Origin: Acidimicrobiaceae bacterium
Lineage (GTDB): Bacteria > Actinomycetota > Acidimicrobiia > Acidimicrobiales > Ilumatobacteraceae
Direction: 5' to 3'
Assembly (NCBI GenBank): GCA_003455715.1
Contig: DMQJ01000548.1
Coordinates: 1 to 14,950, forward strand
Length of the DNA stretch: 14,950 bases
Each line of letters begins with the position of its first letter. Positions within the stretch are counted from its first letter, which is position 1. Shown here one piece after another: positions 1-6,303 of this stretch. Below the pieces are notes generated by a model that saw only the letters and a list, made by a program, of their open reading frames with translations, made no database searches and had not been told where the DNA came from. The position numbers and the translations under genes were made by a program.

Positions 1-396
1 GTTCTGCTCGCCGCCCTGCTGTGCTCCATCGGCTTTGCGGCGCTCATCGTGGGGCTGATGCGTGTGCTCGATTCGTTGAAGGCGCTGCGTGGCGAAGTCG
101 AGTCGCTTCGAGCCGAGACGCGACCGCTCCTCGCCGAGATGCAGGCGAGCACTCACGCGGCCCGAGCCGTGGTGCTGGAGGCTCGTGACGACCTCGACCG
201 CTTCGACCGTGTGCTCGGTTCGGCTGAGGCCATCAGCGATGCCGTGGCCGGCGGCAGCCGTGTGGCTCGTGCCGCACTGTCGGCTCCTGTCATCAAGACC
301 GTCGGCCTGGCCACCGGCACCAAGCGGGCGTGGCGGCGGCTGAAGCGCAGCGAGCGATCGGCCAAAGGCACCGCTGTGGAGAGGAAGAGCGCATGA
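1..396 (+). CDS. DUF948-like membrane-anchored coiled-coil protein (5' truncated)
   Basis: The reading frame is open from the first base, so the true start lies upstream of the window. The visible protein begins with a hydrophobic stretch of about 20 residues (VLLAALLCSIGFAALIVGLM), which looks like an N-terminal membrane anchor. A long charged, heptad-like helix follows (LKALRGEVESLRAE, then MQASTHAARAVVLEARDDLDRF), and the C-terminus is strongly basic. This architecture matches the DUF948 group of small actinobacterial and firmicute membrane proteins, whose biochemical role is unknown to me. An internal GTG at 49 would delete most of the membrane segment, so I do not take it as the start. 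The stop overlaps the ATG of the next gene by 4 bp (ATGA), which indicates translational coupling. The call rests on architecture, not on a catalytic motif. Confidence 0.6.
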   Translation, partial: VLLAALLCSIGFAALIVGLMRVLDSLKALRGEVESLRAETRPLLAEMQASTHAARAVVLEARDDLDRFDRVLGSAEAISDAVAGGSRVARAALSAPVIKTVGLATGTKRAWRRLKRSERSAKGTAVERKSA

Positions 397-761
397 TCAA
401 GCGGCTCACATGGTTCGTCGGCGGGGCGATCGCTGGTGTGGCTGGCACCAACGTGGCGAAGCGGAAGGTGAAGGCCGCGGCCGCAGAGCTGGCGCCCGTC
501 AACGTGGCCCGCAAGACCCGCGACCGGGTGAAAGACGCAGTGGCCGAAGGTCGCCGTGCGATGAAGGCCAAGGAGGCCGAGCTGCGCGCCCGCCGCGATG
601 GCCGTGCCGACTCGCTTGCCGATGCGCTCGATGAGGGCGACGAGGTGTTCGTCGACGGTCGTCCCGTGGAACCAGGCCAGGTCATCGTCTTGCGTCAGGT
701 GCGCGACAACGCTCAGGGTGGCCGCCGCGACCGCGGCACACCACGAGCCCGTCGGGCATGA
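393..761 (+). CDS. Small membrane-associated hypothetical protein (122 aa)
   Basis: The ATG overlaps the preceding stop (ATGA), and a purine-rich GAGAGGAAG stretch lies just upstream as a ribosome binding site. The protein opens with MIKRLTWFVGGAIAGVAGTN, a short glycine/alanine-rich hydrophobic segment that could insert in the membrane. An amphipathic, Lys/Arg/Glu/Ala-rich helix follows (about residues 24-72), then an acidic tail with EVFVDGRPVEPGQVIVL. Pairs of a DUF948-like protein and a small protein of this kind (DUF6167-like) are common in actinobacteria, often just upstream of alaS. Here the next gene is a GlcD-like oxidase instead. Its own stop overlaps the glcD ATG by 4 bp. Function is unknown, and the family link is an inference from size, composition and order. 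Confidence 0.6.
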   Translation: MIKRLTWFVGGAIAGVAGTNVAKRKVKAAAAELAPVNVARKTRDRVKDAVAEGRRAMKAKEAELRARRDGRADSLADALDEGDEVFVDGRPVEPGQVIVLRQVRDNAQGGRRDRGTPRARRA

Positions 762-2179
762 ACGAGGCGTTGCTCGCCGAGTTGCGAGCGGCGCTCACGC
801 CCGCCCGGGTGCGCACGGGGGCCACCGAACTCGGCCTGTACCGGCGCGACGCATCCAACATCGAGGGCAGTGCCGGGGTCGTTTGTTTCCCCCGCACCAC
901 CGAAGAGGTCCAGGCCTGTGTGCGGGCCTGCGTGCGCCATGAGGTGCCGTTCGTGCCTCGAGGGTCGGGCACCGGGCTTGCTGGAGGCGCCACCCCGCTC
1001 GACCACGCGGTGGTGATCGCCCTCACCAAGATGGACAGGGTGCTGTCGGTCGACGCCGTCAACCGCAGCGCGTGGGTGGAGCCGGGTGTCCTCAACCTCG
1101 ACCTCACCCGCCAGGTTGCCCATCTTGGCCTGCACTTCGCCCCAGACCCGAGCAGCCAACAGAGTTGCTCCATTGGCGGCAACGTGGCCAACAACAGTGG
1201 CGGCCCGCACTGCTTGGCCGACGGCGTCACCACCAGCCACATCCTCGCGGCCGAGGTGGTGCTCACCGACGGTTCGGTGGTGGTGCTGGGCAGTGAGGCA
1301 TGGGAGACCCACGGGCTGGATCTACGCGGTGCATTCGTGGGCAGCGAGGGCATGTTCGGCATTGCCACCAAGCTCTGTGTGCGTCTCACCCAGAACGCTC
1401 CCGCTGTCACCACGATGCTGATGGATTTCGAGTCGGTCGATGCCGGGGCACACACCGTCAGCGCCATCATCGCCGACGGCATGGTTCCGGCCGCGCTGGA
1501 GATGATGGATCAACTGTGCATCCAAGCGGTGGAGGCCTACATCCATGCGGGGCTGCCCACTGACGCTGCCGCGGTGTTGCTGGTGGAGGTCGCCGGCCTT
1601 CCGCACGGTGTGGCCGCCGACGCGGCGCGCATTGTCGAGATCGGAACGGCTCACGGGGCACGGTCGGTGCGCATCGCCCAAGACGAGGCCGAGCGAGCAC
1701 TGTTGTGGAAGGGCCGCAAGACCGCCTTCGGGGCCATTGCCCGCATCAAGCCCAACTACTACCTGCACGACACTGTGGTGCCCCGCAGGGCGTTGCCCGA
1801 CGTGCTGCGCCAGGTGTACGAGGTGGTCGAGCGGCACGACCTACTGGTGCTCAACGTGTTCCACGCCGGCGACGGCAACCTGCACCCGCTGCTGGTGTTC
1901 GACAAGCGTGAGCCCGGCGTGATGGCGCGTGTGCATGCCGCCGGAGAAGAGATCGTGCGCATCTCGGTGGAAGCCGGGGGAGTGCTCAGCGGCGAGCACG
2001 GCATCGGCCTAGAGAAGCGCGACTACATGCCGCTGATGTTCGCCCCTGCCGACCTCGCTGCCCAGGCGGCAGTGCGGCGGGCGTTCGACCCCACTGGTCT
2101 GGCCAACCCGTCGAAGGTGTTGCCATCACCGGCCGGGTGTGGCGACCTGCAGCACGTGCCCGAAGGAGCCTGGGTGTGA
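758..2179 (+). CDS. glcD: GlcD-like FAD-binding oxidase subunit (glycolate/D-2-hydroxyacid dehydrogenase)
   Basis: This 473-aa protein has the full vanillyl-alcohol-oxidase/PCMH FAD fold of GlcD. The pyrophosphate-binding loop RGSGTGLAGGA is at residues 68-78, PDPSS at 129-133, and GGNVANNSGGPH at 140-151. The C-terminal substrate/cap domain carries NVFHAGDGNLHP (366-377) and SGEHGIG (411-417), the His-containing motifs typical of GlcD and D-lactate dehydrogenases. In the family, GlcD oxidises glycolate to glyoxylate (relatives use D-lactate or D-2-hydroxyglutarate) and passes electrons through the Fe-S subunit GlcF to the quinone pool. The gene overlaps its upstream neighbour (ATGA) and its downstream glcE-like neighbour (GTGA), so it sits inside an operon. 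The length is normal for the family. The exact 2-hydroxyacid substrate cannot be read from the sequence. Confidence 0.9.
   Translation: MNEALLAELRAALTPARVRTGATELGLYRRDASNIEGSAGVVCFPRTTEEVQACVRACVRHEVPFVPRGSGTGLAGGATPLDHAVVIALTKMDRVLSVDAVNRSAWVEPGVLNLDLTRQVAHLGLHFAPDPSSQQSCSIGGNVANNSGGPHCLADGVTTSHILAAEVVLTDGSVVVLGSEAWETHGLDLRGAFVGSEGMFGIATKLCVRLTQNAPAVTTMLMDFESVDAGAHTVSAIIADGMVPAALEMMDQLCIQAVEAYIHAGLPTDAAAVLLVEVAGLPHGVAADAARIVEIGTAHGARSVRIAQDEAERALLWKGRKTAFGAIARIKPNYYLHDTVVPRRALPDVLRQVYEVVERHDLLVLNVFHAGDGNLHPLLVFDKREPGVMARVHAAGEEIVRISVEAGGVLSGEHGIGLEKRDYMPLMFAPADLAAQAAVRRAFDPTGLANPSKVLPSPAGCGDLQHVPEGAWV
2163..2168 (+). promoter_or_regulatory. Strong Shine-Dalgarno site that fixes the glcE start
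   Basis: AAGGAG lies 7 nt before the GTG at 2176, inside the last codons of glcD. It selects that GTG over an upstream in-frame GTG at 2137 and makes a 4-bp GTGA overlap with the glcD stop. Confidence 0.75.
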
Positions 2180-3033
2180 TCGATCTTCTTGCGTTCGCCG
2201 CAGAAGTGGGCGATGCGGAGCCGGTCACCATCACCGGCCTCGGCACTCGCGGTGGCGCTGTGCCTGACGTGCGCGTAGTGAGAGCACCCGCAGGTATCGA
2301 CTGGGTGCAGGCTGACGAGATGACCGTGTGCTGCGGCGCAGGTACGCCGGTCGATGAGTTGGTGACTGAGCTCGCGGCCTATCGCCAGACCGTCGCTCTG
2401 CCTGCGGGAGGCACGGTGGGTGGCGCATTGGCCGTGGGCCGCGCCGATGCTCGCCAGCTCGGATGGGGCCCGGTGCGCGACGCGCTGCTGCAGGCGCGTT
2501 ACGTGTCGGCTGCGGGTGAGGTGGTGAAGGCCGGCGGCCCAACGGTGAAGAATGTCAGCGGGTTCGACGTGTGCCGCCTGCTGGTTGGCTCCCACGGCAC
2601 CCTGGGGTTCATCGGTGAGGTCATCCTGCGCACACGGCCTCTCGCCCGGCACTCGCAATGGTTCCACCGGGCCGACGTGCACGATCCGAGTGATGTGTTC
2701 ACCACGCTCTACCGACCGGTGAGTGTGCTGTGGAACGGCAGCGCCGTGTGGGTGTTGCTCGAAGGCCATCCCGACGACGTGGCCGAGCAGGCAGCGGTCG
2801 CCTCGCTGGTCGCCTGCGAGGGGCCACCGGCCTTGCCAACGGGGAGCCGCCGACTGGTTCCCCCGGCGCAGGTGCCGTTGCTCACGGGCGGGTTCGTCGC
2901 CGAACTGGGCGTGGGCGTGGTGCATCATGCAGAGGCCTCGGATGCGGCGGTGCGGCCCGAACGGGCGCAGGTGCTCGACCACACGGTCCGCCAGGCGCTC
3001 GATCCGAGCGGTCGGCTCAACCCAGGTCGTTGA
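2176..3033 (+). CDS. glcE: GlcE-like FAD-binding subunit of glycolate oxidase
   Basis: This 285-aa protein starts at GTG 2176, supported by AAGGAG 7 nt upstream and the 4-bp overlap with glcD. It shows a degenerate FAD-binding-4 fold: GLGTRGG at about 21-27, GGTVGG at 78-83, and a diagnostic GlcE block at 118-144 containing VKNVSGFD, CRLLVGS and GTLG. GlcE subunits have one FAD domain and lack the large GlcD cap domain, and this protein also ends soon after the FAD core (C-terminus LDPSGRLNPGR). It is shorter than the roughly 350-aa E. coli GlcE, mostly in the C-terminal half. It would pair with GlcD and GlcF in the oxidase complex. The APH-family gene follows with a 1-base TGATG overlap, so the two are probably co-translated. 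Confidence 0.85.
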   Translation: MIDLLAFAAEVGDAEPVTITGLGTRGGAVPDVRVVRAPAGIDWVQADEMTVCCGAGTPVDELVTELAAYRQTVALPAGGTVGGALAVGRADARQLGWGPVRDALLQARYVSAAGEVVKAGGPTVKNVSGFDVCRLLVGSHGTLGFIGEVILRTRPLARHSQWFHRADVHDPSDVFTTLYRPVSVLWNGSAVWVLLEGHPDDVAEQAAVASLVACEGPPALPTGSRRLVPPAQVPLLTGGFVAELGVGVVHHAEASDAAVRPERAQVLDHTVRQALDPSGRLNPGR

Positions 3034-3935
3034 TGGCCGACGAACTGCCATTCGTCGCGGAGCCACCGGGCGACGTGGCGCGAGCGCACGACCTCGCTGC
3101 CCAGGCGGCACTTCACTGGGAGTTGCCCGCAGCGCTGCACCTGCGTAGCGGGATGAACGTGCTCTACGTGTGCGGCGACGAGGTGGTGTTGCGAGTGTGC
3201 CGCCCCACCACACCGCCGATGCAGGCCCTGTGGCTGGCCGAGTACCTCACTTCCTGTGGCCTTCGCGTGGCACGCCCGGTTCGCCACGACGTGGTGGAGC
3301 GTGACGGGCTCGCCTGCATGGCCATCGAGCGACTCCACCCGGTCGGCCCCACCGACTGGGAGGAGGTCGGCCGCATGATGCGGGTGGTGCACGACCTGCC
3401 CGTCGATGAACTGTCAGGTCGTTACCCGCTGCCGCGTGGTGCGTCGTTTCCCCACTGGCGTGTCGAGCAGCTACGTGACGAGATCGACGACCTCCTCGAT
3501 GCCGCCGCCAGGGAGGCGCTCGACGCCGCCCTGGTTTGCCACAACGGTTGGCGTGAACGTGCCGCAGCCGAACCACAGGTGGTGTGCCATGGCGACGTGC
3601 ACCCTGGCAACGTGTTGCAGACGGCCGATGGCCCCGTGCTGCTCGACTGGGACCTGATGTGCCGTGCGCCGAGCGCATGGGACCACGCCGCACTGATGAC
3701 GTGGGAGGAGCGATGGGGTGGCGACCCGCAGTTGTACGAACGCTTCGCTGCGGGCTACGGATCGTCGTTGCGGGGCGACCCGATGGGCGACGAACTTGCC
3801 GAGCTGCGCCTGCTGGTGGCGACGATGATGCGCGTTCGTGCGGGCCGACACGACCCGGCCGCCGCCGCTGAGGCCCAGCGCCGCCTGCGCTTCTGGCAGG
3901 GAGACCCCGACGCCCCCGTGTGGCGCCCGGCCTAG
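3033..3935 (+). CDS. Aminoglycoside phosphotransferase (APH)-family small-molecule kinase
   Basis: This 300-aa protein has the bilobal APH/choline kinase fold. The N-lobe contains NVLYVCGDEVVLRVCRP. The catalytic loop HGDVHPGN is at residues 186-193 (Asp188 as base, Asn193 for metal), and the LLDWD metal-binding motif is at 203-207 (Asp205). A Trp- and acid-rich helical C-lobe follows. The family phosphorylates hydroxyls of small molecules such as aminoglycosides, choline, homoserine, sugars or acyl compounds. The substrate here is unknown, and resistance should not be assumed, because environmental actinobacteria carry many housekeeping members. The ATG overlaps the glcE stop by one base, and no better start exists downstream before conserved sequence. 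Co-transcription with glcDE suggests, but does not show, a role in hydroxyacid metabolism. It is the last gene of the run and faces the tandem array at 3941. Confidence 0.8.
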   Translation: MADELPFVAEPPGDVARAHDLAAQAALHWELPAALHLRSGMNVLYVCGDEVVLRVCRPTTPPMQALWLAEYLTSCGLRVARPVRHDVVERDGLACMAIERLHPVGPTDWEEVGRMMRVVHDLPVDELSGRYPLPRGASFPHWRVEQLRDEIDDLLDAAAREALDAALVCHNGWRERAAAEPQVVCHGDVHPGNVLQTADGPVLLDWDLMCRAPSAWDHAALMTWEERWGGDPQLYERFAAGYGSSLRGDPMGDELAELRLLVATMMRVRAGRHDPAAAAEAQRRLRFWQGDPDAPVWRPA

Positions 3936-3940
3936 CGACC

Positions 3941-4028
3941 CACCCGAGTGAGGCCCGATCCACCCGAGTGAGAAGCCGCCCACCCGAGTGAGAAGCTGCC
4001 CACCCGAGTGTCAGCCCGCAACCGAGTG
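3941..4028. repeat. 20-bp-period tandem array of CACCCGAGTG decamers
   Basis: The decamer CACCCGAGTG begins at 3941, 3961, 3981 and 4001, exactly 20 bp apart. A variant (CAACCGAGTG) follows at 4019. Units 2 and 3 are almost identical over all 20 bp (CACCCGAGTGAGAAGC, then CGCC or TGCC). The decamer is a near-palindrome: the outer CAC/GTG arms match, with one internal C/A mismatch. A 20-bp spacing is roughly two helical turns, so every copy lies on about the same DNA face. The array sits between the 3' ends of the converging APH-family and nei genes. It could be a local slippage product, a phased protein-binding array, or part of a two-sided termination region. The sequence does not decide between these. 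Confidence 0.85.
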
Positions 4029-4063
4029 CTCACTCACCTCCCGGGGCGCGAGTACGCACTCGG
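4022..4063. terminator. Inverted repeat between converging genes (possible terminator)
   Basis: CCGAGTGC (4022-4029) and GCACTCGG (4056-4063) are perfect 8-bp complements around a 26-nt spacer. The right arm CACTCGGG (4057-4064) is also complementary to CCCGAGTG in each of the four exact array units, and CTCACTC (4029-4035) is complementary to GAGTGAG in units 1-3, so alternative foldings are possible. There is no T-tract on either strand. A role in ending transcription from the APH-family gene side and/or the nei side is inferred from position only. Nothing else is evident between 4064 and the nei stop. Confidence 0.35.
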
Positions 4064-4130
4064 GGCAGGGGTGGGGCTGGAAGGGCACCTCAGCGCCAAC
4101 TCCGGCGCGCTGCCTTGCTGCGGAACTGCT

Positions 4131-4928
4131 TCAGCGGGGCTGACAGGTGGGGCAGAAGTAGCAGGGACGGCCTGCAAGGGCGACGGTGGCCACGGGGGTG
4201 CCACATCGCAGGCATGTGTCGCGGTGGTACACGTACGTGGTGTCGCCGCGGCGGGGCCGGCCATCGGCCGGTATGTCGAACTCGCGGCGATCGAGAGTGA
4301 CGATGCGGTTGTCTTTCACGCCTTGGCGGAGCATCGAGACGATGGTGGTCCACAACGCCTGCAGCTCCGACAGTTCGCAGTCGCGGCCAGCCCGTACAGG
4401 GTGAATGCCGTGCACGAACAGCGCCTCCGCTCGATACACGTTGCCGACGCCCGCCAGGACCCGTTGGTCGAGGAGCAGCGCTCCGATGGCCTGTCGGCTC
4501 GACGCGATGCGTTCGATGGCGACCTTCGGCTTGGCGTCGCGCCGAAGCGGGTCGGGGCCGAGCCTCGCAACGATGGCGTCGCGGTCGTCGGAGGTTCCGA
4601 TGGTGCAGTCGGTGGGGCCCGCCAGATCCACCGTCGCCAGTTCGGTGGCAAGTCGCATTCGCACCTGCCCGAGCGGTTCGTGCGGCCCGGCGCCGCGGTG
4701 CACGCGGAACTTGCCGAACAGTCCGAGGTGAACGTGGCCGACCACGCCGTTCGCCCACCAGTAGAACAGGTGCTTGCCATAGGCCTCGATGCGTTCCAGC
4801 ACGTGGCCGTTCACCACTGCGGCGTCGGCGGCGAATCGGCCCTGTGGGCTGCTCACCTCCACTGGCCGGCCGACCAGCAGGGGAGTGTGATCTTTGGCGA
4901 TGCGGTGGATGGTGTGGCCTTCGGGCAT
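4131..4928 (-). CDS. nei: Endonuclease VIII / Fpg-family DNA glycosylase-AP lyase (Nei1-like)
   Basis: This 265-aa base-excision-repair enzyme has intact catalytic features. The N-terminus is MPEGHT, with Pro2 as the Schiff-base nucleophile and Glu3 beside it. The conserved Lys is K52 in YGKHLFY. The helix-two-turn-helix DNA-binding motif AGVGNVYRAE is at 159-168, and the C-terminal zinc finger is C239-X2-C242-X16-C259-X2-C262. The MPEGHT start and overall sequence look closest to the mycobacterial Nei1 type, which removes oxidised pyrimidines, rather than to Fpg, which begins MPELPE. Length is normal. The ATG at 4928 is fixed by the need for Pro2 at the mature N-terminus. The gene diverges from glcF across only 29 bp, and a TAGCGT -10 box lies 10 nt upstream of its start. 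Confidence 0.92.
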   Translation of the reverse strand: MPEGHTIHRIAKDHTPLLVGRPVEVSSPQGRFAADAAVVNGHVLERIEAYGKHLFYWWANGVVGHVHLGLFGKFRVHRGAGPHEPLGQVRMRLATELATVDLAGPTDCTIGTSDDRDAIVARLGPDPLRRDAKPKVAIERIASSRQAIGALLLDQRVLAGVGNVYRAEALFVHGIHPVRAGRDCELSELQALWTTIVSMLRQGVKDNRIVTLDRREFDIPADGRPRRGDTTYVYHRDTCLRCGTPVATVALAGRPCYFCPTCQPR

Positions 4929-4938
4929 GGCAGCGCAG

Positions 4939-4944
4939 ACGCTA
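4939..4944 (-). promoter_or_regulatory. Predicted -10 box of nei
   Basis: On the minus strand this reads TAGCGT, matching TANNNT, and ends 10 nt before the nei ATG. It shares two bases with the glcF -10 box on the other strand. No clear -35 is visible. Confidence 0.45.
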
Positions 4945-4948
4945 CGGT
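4943..4948 (+). promoter_or_regulatory. Predicted -10 box of glcF (leaderless or near-leaderless)
   Basis: TACGGT lies 9 nt upstream of the GTG at 4958, so transcription would start at or within a few bases of the start codon. No Shine-Dalgarno sequence is present, which fits a leaderless mRNA. It overlaps the nei -10 box by 2 bp. Confidence 0.5.
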
Positions 4949-4957
4949 GAGACTGCC

Positions 4958-6094
4958 GTGAACCTCCACCTCGACGACAAGGAACTCGCCAGTTGTGTGA
5001 GCTGTGGGCTGTGCCTGCCGCATTGCCCCACCTTTCGAGTGACGGGGGAGGAGTTGCTGTCGCCGCGGGGCCGTATCGCGGCGATGCGAGCGGTGCAGTG
5101 GGAAGGCGCCGAGGTCACACCGGCATTTGTCGATGCCATGGAGACCTGCGTGCAGTGCCGAGGCTGCGAGCCTGCCTGCCCGTCAGGAGTTCCGTATGGC
5201 CGTTTGCAGGAGGGCGTACGCGACACGTTGGCCGCCGAGCGGCGCATCACCCCTCGCTGGCAGCGCATGGCCTTTGCGATGTTGCCGCGCCATCGTCTGT
5301 TGTTGGTGGGCAGCACTGCGCTGGCTGTTGCGCAGCGTGCCCGGCTGGTGCCCAAACGCCTCGGCCTGCCCCGGCTACCGTTACGGCGCCCGAAAGCCGT
5401 GCGTGCAACCGGCACCGAGGCCTGGCTGTTCACCGGCTGCGTGATGGATGCCTGGCAGCGGCACACCCACCGGGCCACCGCCACCGTCCTCGATCATCTC
5501 GAGGTGCGCTATGCCGTCCCTGGCTCGGGTGGCGGGTGCTGCGGTGCACTCCACACGCATGCGGGCCTGCTGCCCTCAGCCAGGCAACTCGCCGAACGGG
5601 TGATGGCATCCATGCCGGGCGACGCGCCGGTGTTGGTGAACTCCGCCGGATGCGGAGCGGCCATGAAGGAGTACGGCCACCTGCTCGGCACCGCAGAAGC
5701 GCGAGCGTTCAGCGACCGCGTGGTCGACATTCACGAGTTTGTGGCCGAGCGGGTGCACCTGCTGCGGCCGGCCCGTCATATGGGCGCCGTGTTGGTGCAA
5801 GACCCGTGCCACCTTCGTCATGTGCAGAAGGTGCATGGCGCCGTGCGCACGGTGCTCACCGCGGTGGCCCAGGTGCTGGAGCTCGACGACGACGGCCTGT
5901 GCTGTGGCGCGGGCGGTGCCTACTCGGCACTACAACCCGACCTCGCTGGCGACATTCGCACCCGCAAGCTCGCGGCCATCGATCGCGCGGGGGGCGGGCT
6001 CGTTGCCAGCGCCAACCCTGGCTGTGCGATGCACCTCGCCGCAGCAGGTGCCACGGTGCAACACCCCATCGACATCGTCGCCGCCGCACTATGA
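4958..6094 (+). CDS. glcF: GlcF-like iron-sulfur subunit of glycolate oxidase
   Basis: This 378-aa protein carries two ferredoxin-type 4Fe-4S motifs near the N-terminus: C13-X2-C16-X2-C19-X3-C23 and C64-X2-C67-X2-C70-X3-C74. Two cysteine-rich CCG domains follow, with CC at 194-195 and C232 in the first, and DPCH at 282-285, CC at 315-316 and C356 in the second. This is the GlcF/LutA/heterodisulfide-reductase-like layout that moves electrons from the GlcD flavin to the membrane quinone or another acceptor. I chose GTG 4958 because upstream in-frame codons would run into nei and because a TACGGT -10 box is 9 nt upstream. The gene stands apart from glcDE by about 1.9 kb that includes the kinase and nei, yet lies on the same strand. 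Its stop overlaps the next ATG (ATGA). Confidence 0.88.
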   Translation: MNLHLDDKELASCVSCGLCLPHCPTFRVTGEELLSPRGRIAAMRAVQWEGAEVTPAFVDAMETCVQCRGCEPACPSGVPYGRLQEGVRDTLAAERRITPRWQRMAFAMLPRHRLLLVGSTALAVAQRARLVPKRLGLPRLPLRRPKAVRATGTEAWLFTGCVMDAWQRHTHRATATVLDHLEVRYAVPGSGGGCCGALHTHAGLLPSARQLAERVMASMPGDAPVLVNSAGCGAAMKEYGHLLGTAEARAFSDRVVDIHEFVAERVHLLRPARHMGAVLVQDPCHLRHVQKVHGAVRTVLTAVAQVLELDDDGLCCGAGGAYSALQPDLAGDIRTRKLAAIDRAGGGLVASANPGCAMHLAAAGATVQHPIDIVAAAL

Positions 6095-6294
6095 GCTACG
6101 ACCGCCTAGCAGACCGGCTCGACGCCATCGTGGAAGAACTCGACGAGTTGATGTTCGATCAGCTGCGCGAGGCCGCTGCCGCCAAGACCGGGCGCCCCGC
6201 CGACGACAAGCGACTCACTCAGGCTCGTCGGGCCATCGAGAAGGCCAGCCGCCTGTTGCGTGGCGACGCCGCCGGCCGCGACGAGTTCGACTGA
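6091..6294 (+). CDS. 67-aa helical hypothetical protein coupled to glcF
   Basis: The ATG overlaps the glcF stop by 4 bp, so translation is very probably coupled. The protein is almost entirely charged helix. An acidic N-terminal part (MSYDRLADRLDAIVEELDEL, then MFDQLREAAAAK) is followed by a basic part (DDKRLTQARRAIEKASRLLR) and an acidic tail. There is no signal peptide, membrane segment or cysteine. I do not recognise a named family. The overlap suggests a partner or accessory of GlcF, or simply a conserved small protein carried in the operon. The gene ends 9 bp before the converging MOSC gene, with no obvious terminator hairpin in between. Confidence 0.65.
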   Translation: MSYDRLADRLDAIVEELDELMFDQLREAAAAKTGRPADDKRLTQARRAIEKASRLLRGDAAGRDEFD

Positions 6295-6303
6295 GGCGCA
6301 GCC

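Noticed and set aside
2023..3213. 396-codon minus strand frame over glcD end, glcE and the kinase start
   Set aside because: It is antisense to well-supported genes joined by stop-start overlaps, and it shows no recognisable domain.
3941..4028. CRISPR-like array
   Set aside because: Repeats are only 10 bp with about 10-bp spacers that are themselves similar, and no cas gene is present.
4844..4957. Upstream start for glcF inside nei
   Set aside because: It adds a Trp/Arg/Gly-rich stretch that is antisense to the nei N-terminus. The Fe-S domain starts right after GTG 4958.
4008..4961. 317-codon + strand frame covering nei and part of the repeat array
   Set aside because: It is the complement of nei, which has all catalytic and zinc-finger residues. 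The frame has no motif.
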